Under the pieces are notes generated by a model. The model made no database searches. It was not told the DNA's origin and saw only the letters and a program-made list of their open reading frames with translations. From NCBI RefSeq assembly GCF_000166415.1, contig NC_014654.1, forward strand, positions 2,356,001 through 2,420,000: 64,000 bases of DNA, read 5' to 3'. Source of the stretch: Halanaerobium hydrogeniformans (GTDB lineage: Bacteria > Bacillota > Halanaerobiia > Halanaerobiales > Halanaerobiaceae). Both the position numbers and the translations under genes were made by a program. This document shows, in pieces, positions 60,445 through 64,000 of the stretch. The first letter of the stretch is position 1. Each line of letters starts with the position of its first letter.

Positions 60445-61037
60445 TATTCTTCCTCCTTTTGAGCACTTATAATATAGACTGGATTTAGGGCTTTAAACAT
60501 ATGATAATCCCCTACTTTATTGGTTTTAGTCACAGAAACATTGCTAATATCTATTTGATAATTTAGCTGCTCAAATTGAGATACGGCAGTACTCAGTGTA
60601 TTTACAGTTATAGCTGTTAAAATAATTTTCCCATCTTTTTTTAAGTTTTTATCTGAATGAGATATTATTTCTTTTAAAAAACCACCACTTCCACCAATAA
60701 AAATTCTGTCAGCTGGTGGTAATTCTTCAAAACCTTGAGGAGCTTCTTTTTCAATTATCTTTACATTGTTTAACTTAAATTTATTACAATTCTTTTTTAT
60801 TAAATCAACTGCTTTTGCTTTTTTTTCAACTGCATAAATCATACCAGTTCTTGCTTTAAGTGCTACTTCAACAGTTATGCTGCCACTTCCAGCACCAATA
60901 TCATATACAATATGGTTTTTCTGCAATCGCAATTTTGATATTACAACAGCCCGAATTTCTTCTTTAGTCATCGGCACTTCCCCCCGAACAAAATCTTTAT
61001 CAGGTATGCCGGCAGTTATATACTTCCATTCACTCAT
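60444..61037 (-). CDS. cbiT: Cobalt-precorrin-7 C15-methyltransferase (decarboxylating) CbiT
   Basis: C15 methylation and decarboxylation of the corrin ring. 197 residues with a Rossmann-type SAM domain: VRGEVPMTKEEIRAVVISKL near residue 18, VYDIGAGSGSITVEVAL near 44, YAVEKKAKAV near 68 and RIFIGGSGG near 110. In some bacteria it is fused to CbiE (CobL); here the two genes are separate, with a 4-bp overlap. Confidence 0.94.
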   Translation of the reverse strand: MSEWKYITAGIPDKDFVRGEVPMTKEEIRAVVISKLRLQKNHIVYDIGAGSGSITVEVALKARTGMIYAVEKKAKAVDLIKKNCNKFKLNNVKIIEKEAPQGFEELPPADRIFIGGSGGFLKEIISHSDKNLKKDGKIILTAITVNTLSTAVSQFEQLNYQIDISNVSVTKTNKVGDYHMFKALNPVYIISAQKEEE

Positions 61038-61684
61038 TGTGATTCACCTTTTTCTGTATTGTCTAAAATTATCATCACTGTTAGTTTAGAAAATGATTTC
61101 TGGCTGATTTCTTTTAAGCTTCCTGCAGTTATTTTTTCATCTGCATAGGATAAATTTTCAAATACATATACCTGTTTCTGTTTAATACCCATTTCCAGCA
61201 AGTATTTTGCAATTTCTGAAGGAGGAAATCTATTATCAGTAAATAGTCCAACCTTAGGATTATCCCTAATTAATCCCAGGACTATCTCTTTGTTTTCCGG
61301 ACTACCATGCAGACTGCTGATCTGCAAATCATTCCAGCTCAACTTTATTTTTGCAGCAGCAATCTGTAGTGAACTAATGCCTGCTATAACTTCAAGTATT
61401 TCAGACCCAAGTTCTCGCTTAAGGTAATTAAGTAGACTATAAAGACCTGGATCTCCAGATACGAGAACTGCAATACTTTTGTTTTGATAATTTTCTAAAA
61501 TATATTTTTTTATTTTATTGAGTTCAGAACTGATTTTGATTTTTTGTTGTTCAGGATCATTAAAAAGTTTTAAGGCTCTTTTACCTCCGATCAATACATC
61601 AGCTGCTTCTGCTATTTTTTCTGCTTTTTTAGTTAAATAATCTCTGTGTCCTGGTCCTATACCTAGTACATATATTTTATTCAA
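61034..61684 (-). CDS. cbiE: Cobalt-precorrin-7 C5-methyltransferase CbiE
   Basis: C5 methylation of cobalt-precorrin-7. About 216 residues of the tetrapyrrole methylase fold: YVLGIGPGHRDYLTKKA, VLIGGKRALKLF near residue 34, VLVSGDPGLYSLLNYLKREL near 75, IAGISSLQIAAAKIKLSWND near 101. Begin at the TTG at 61684: GGAGG lies 9 bases upstream, and it overlaps the cbiD stop by 8 bp; the longer ATG frame lies inside cbiD without a ribosome site. Confidence 0.91.
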   Translation of the reverse strand: MNKIYVLGIGPGHRDYLTKKAEKIAEAADVLIGGKRALKLFNDPEQQKIKISSELNKIKKYILENYQNKSIAVLVSGDPGLYSLLNYLKRELGSEILEVIAGISSLQIAAAKIKLSWNDLQISSLHGSPENKEIVLGLIRDNPKVGLFTDNRFPPSEIAKYLLEMGIKQKQVYVFENLSYADEKITAGSLKEISQKSFSKLTVMIILDNTEKGESQ

Positions 61685-62807
61685 AATCAAAGTCCTCCTC
61701 TGCTCCTTTAGATACTGCAATTATCCCATCTTTGAAAGTAAATATAGCAGCATTAAGTTCTATTTCTTTATCTATTTTTTCTGCTGCCCTTAAAGCAACA
61801 GCTTCAACTATACTATTTAAAACATATTTCATTTCTTTTTTTATCAGATAAGCAGCTGATTCTTCAGCAGTATTTTGGGCAAATATATCCTTGATAATTT
61901 GCTGATTAGCACCAGATAGTGCTGCATGAGCAGCAATTATTTCTTTGCGGCCATCCGCCTTTTTGCTATGGGTGTTAAATATACCACCTGCAACTTTAAC
62001 GATTTTTCCAATATGACCAAAAATAATGATCTCTTCTAGGTCAAGCCCGGAGCTCTGCTCAAGCATAAAACCAACAAAATTACTCATCCTTATTATCTGT
62101 TCTTCTCTCTTACCCAACTCAAGCAATCTATCTCTACCATTATTACCAAAAACAAAATATAATTTTTTCTCTCCTAAAGCAGCAGATTGTTTTAATTCAA
62201 CAGCTAGTGATTCTTTATAAGCTGATTCTGACATTGGCTCAACTATTCCACTGCTGCCAAGTATAGAAATCCCTCCTTTGATACCTAGCCTGGGATTAAA
62301 AGTTTTTTCTGCCACCTCTTTACCACCCGGAACAGAAATCGTAAGTTTAAATTTGTTTTTCTGAGGGAAGACTTCCCTAACTGCTTTTTTAAGCATTTTT
62401 CGAGGAGTGGGATTAACTGCTGCAGAACCTACGGGTAGTTGTAACCCTTTTTTAGTTACTATACCAACACCCTCACCAGCAGCAATATTAATAATGCTTT
62501 CTCCAAGATCTTTATCATAATTCAATCTCTCTAATAAAACATATATTTTCAAACCATCTGTTACATCAGGATCATCACCGGCATCTTTAACAACAGCTGC
62601 TTGAGCTCGCTCAGGATTATACTCGGCATCAAAAACATCCATTTCCACCTGTAGTCCATAAGGAGTATTTATTACTACTTGAGATACCTGCTCTTGATTA
62701 AGCAACATCAAAGCGGCAGCTTTTGCCGCACCTGCAGCAGCAGTACCGGTAGTATAACCAAGTCTGTATTTTTTTCCTCCTTTAGTGATATACTTTTCAA
62801 AAGTCAT
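61677..62807 (-). CDS. cbiD: Cobalt-precorrin-5B C1-methyltransferase CbiD
   Basis: C1 methylation in the anaerobic branch. 376 residues: RLGYTTGTAAAGAAKAAALM near residue 16, KDAGDDPDVTDGL near 75, GEGVGIVTKKGLQLPVGSAA near 110 (in parts), NPTPRKML near 132 and SILGSSGIVEPMSESAYKES near 183. The TTGTxA cluster and GDDPDVT are hallmarks of CbiD. 2 bp separate it from cbiC. Confidence 0.95.
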   Translation of the reverse strand: MTFEKYITKGGKKYRLGYTTGTAAAGAAKAAALMLLNQEQVSQVVINTPYGLQVEMDVFDAEYNPERAQAAVVKDAGDDPDVTDGLKIYVLLERLNYDKDLGESIINIAAGEGVGIVTKKGLQLPVGSAAVNPTPRKMLKKAVREVFPQKNKFKLTISVPGGKEVAEKTFNPRLGIKGGISILGSSGIVEPMSESAYKESLAVELKQSAALGEKKLYFVFGNNGRDRLLELGKREEQIIRMSNFVGFMLEQSSGLDLEEIIIFGHIGKIVKVAGGIFNTHSKKADGRKEIIAAHAALSGANQQIIKDIFAQNTAEESAAYLIKKEMKYVLNSIVEAVALRAAEKIDKEIELNAAIFTFKDGIIAVSKGAEEDFDFE

Positions 62808-62809
62808 CC

Positions 62810-63433
62810 TTAATCTCCCATCATATATAGAATAGAATTGACAATTGAAGCAGCAATAGCACTACCTCCCTTTCTACCTTCTAAAGAAATATGAGGAATA
62901 TCGCTCTGCATAAGTTCTTCTTTCGATTCTGCTGCCCCAACAAACCCAACTGGAGTTCCGACTATAAAATCTATTTTTAAATTTTCTTCTTCATTTAATC
63001 TAAGCAGTTCAAATAGTGCGGTTGGTGCATTACCTATGGCAAATATCTTTTTACCAGGTAATTTAGCCGCTTTTCGGACAGCCATTATCGACCTTGTCAG
63101 ACCGGTTTTTTCTGCTGCCTCCATTACTTTTTCATCTCTAATAAAACATTTAAGTTCCCCACCATATTGGGCCAATTTTCGTTCATTTATTCCTGATTTA
63201 AGCATTGTTACATCTGTAATAATATCTGCACCTTCTCTGATAAGCTTTTGAGCTTTTTCAGCAGCTCCCGGTGAAAAACTCACCTTAGTTGCTAAGTCAG
63301 TATCTGCAGATGCGTGAACTACTCTTTTGATCGTCTTTCTTTCTGCCTCTGTACAGTTTAAATTTCCAATTTCTTCATCAATCATTCTCATGCTTTTAGC
63401 TTCTATTTCTCTAGGATTATTTTCTTCCATCAT
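62810..63433 (-). CDS. cbiC: Cobalt-precorrin-8 methylmutase CbiC
   Basis: Moves the methyl from C11 to C12 to give cobyrinate. 207 residues: catalytic His in IKRVVHASADTD near residue 46, DVTMLKSGINERKL near 74, IFAIGNAPTALFELLRL near 130 and VGTPVGFVGAAESKEEL near 155. Standard length. Second gene visible in the operon. Confidence 0.95.
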   Translation of the reverse strand: MMEENNPREIEAKSMRMIDEEIGNLNCTEAERKTIKRVVHASADTDLATKVSFSPGAAEKAQKLIREGADIITDVTMLKSGINERKLAQYGGELKCFIRDEKVMEAAEKTGLTRSIMAVRKAAKLPGKKIFAIGNAPTALFELLRLNEEENLKIDFIVGTPVGFVGAAESKEELMQSDIPHISLEGRKGGSAIAASIVNSILYMMGD

Positions 63434-63465
63434 TTACCTCCTTTAAAAGCAGGGGTTTTTTTACT

Positions 63466-63978
63466 TTATTTTTCAATCCCCTTACGCGCTTTAATGCCTT
63501 TTTTAAAATAATGTTTTATCTCTTTCATTTCTGTAACAAGGTCTGCATATTCGATCAATTCTTCTGCTGCATATCTTCCGGTGATTACAATCTCAATATT
63601 TTCTCGGCTTTTTTCTAGAACAGTAATTAATTCACCAACAGAAAAAAGATTATAGTGAACAGCTATATTCGCCTCATCAAGTATTATAAGATCATATTCT
63701 CCTTTTTCTAGTAGTTCTTCTACTTCTTTTAAACCCTGTCTAGCTGCTGTTTTATCTTTCTTTGAACTCTTTCCTTTTATAAAATAATTATGGCCGTACT
63801 GTTTTAAACCAATGTTTTCAATTTTTGATATACTTTTTAATTCACTGTACTGCATTCCTTTAACGAACTGGGCAACAAACACCTTTTTATCAGCTCCTAT
63901 TGCTCTAAGAGCTAAGCCTAAGGCAGCTGTTGTTTTGCCTTTCCCACATCCAGTATAAACATGTACCATAGCTTTCAT
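63466..63978 (-). CDS. cobO: Corrinoid adenosyltransferase (CobO/BtuR/CobA type)
   Basis: Adenosylates Co(I) corrinoids with ATP. 170 residues: an unusual P-loop VYTGCGKGKTTAALGLALRA at the N-terminus, FVAQFVKGMQYSE near residue 34, and LIILDEANIAVHYNLF near 95. Without the longer N-terminal extension of the E. coli BtuR. AGGAGG lies 8 bases before the ATG. The first gene of the operon visible in the window; the remaining 22 bases to the right edge hold only its ribosome site. Confidence 0.94.
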   Translation of the reverse strand: MKAMVHVYTGCGKGKTTAALGLALRAIGADKKVFVAQFVKGMQYSELKSISKIENIGLKQYGHNYFIKGKSSKKDKTAARQGLKEVEELLEKGEYDLIILDEANIAVHYNLFSVGELITVLEKSRENIEIVITGRYAAEELIEYADLVTEMKEIKHYFKKGIKARKGIEK

Positions 63979-64000
63979 AAATTGATCCTCCTTGGGGCAT

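Noticed and set aside
1-64000. CRISPR array, tRNA or rRNA genes, prophage or integrated plasmid
   Set aside because: No regularly spaced repeats, no cloverleaf with a T-loop signature, no rRNA-like sequence, and no phage or integrase genes were found on reading the window.

Overview
The window is AT-rich DNA from a diderm, fermentative member of the Firmicutes. Gene content and protein style point to the Halanaerobiales (a Halanaerobium-like halophilic anaerobe). The grounds are Clostridia-type genes with strong AGGAGG ribosome sites and near-consensus sigma-A promoters, an outer-membrane TonB-dependent receptor, four ABC solute-binding proteins whose signal peptides lack a lipobox cysteine, superoxide reductase, Rex, a tungstate importer and a fully anaerobic (cbi-type) corrin pathway. 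The genus is inference. No rRNA, tRNA or CRISPR array was seen.

Layout. Positions 1-9.2 kb: a partial unknown gene, pgi, a two-gene half-size permease pair, an oligopeptide ABC importer without ATPase genes, superoxide reductase and typA. 9.3-10.1 kb: a tandem duplication of a complete cold-shock-gene unit. 10.1-17 kb: a complete trpEGDCFBA operon. Its leader carries a run of (G/U)AG triplets, an antiterminator arm and an intrinsic terminator, which is the layout of TRAP (MtrB) attenuation, plus a second terminator and a 17-bp palindrome in the promoter spacer. 17-20 kb: an antiporter gene remnant, two tandem ZIP metal transporters and gldA. 20-31.6 kb: a GH65 disaccharide phosphorylase, a HAD phosphatase, free-methionine-sulfoxide reductase, a LysO exporter with an ornithine-racemase-like enzyme, Hsp20, a Lon-related protease, Rex and a hydantoinase.

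30.2-34.2 kb: tupABC and the hydantoinase form one operon behind a molybdenum/tungsten-cofactor riboswitch. 34.2-41.4 kb: a sugar locus (GH13 glucosidase, LacI regulator, sugar-binding protein with a cre/LacI-type operator) broken up by a decayed IS200/IS605 element and flanked by an intact IS30-family element with clear inverted repeats and an 18-bp target duplication. The sugar permeases expected next to the binding protein are absent. 41.4-41.8 kb holds a small self-contained transcription unit: promoter, structured leader, 46-codon basic ORF and terminator.

41.8-47.7 kb: a B12 uptake operon (btuF, btuC, btuD, outer-membrane receptor, a carbon-nitrogen hydrolase) behind a cobalamin riboswitch. 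47.8-48.6 kb: a TspO-like membrane protein. 48.6-64 kb: a long minus-strand cobalamin biosynthesis operon, cobO-cbiC-cbiD-cbiE-cbiT-cbiL-cbiF/K-cbiH-cbiJ-cbiG-cbiA-cbiB-pduX-cobD-cobT-cobU-cobS. It covers the route from Co insertion to nucleotide-loop assembly except CbiP. CbiF (methyltransferase) and CbiK (cobalt chelatase) are fused in one protein. The 5' end of this operon and any riboswitch controlling it lie beyond the right edge.
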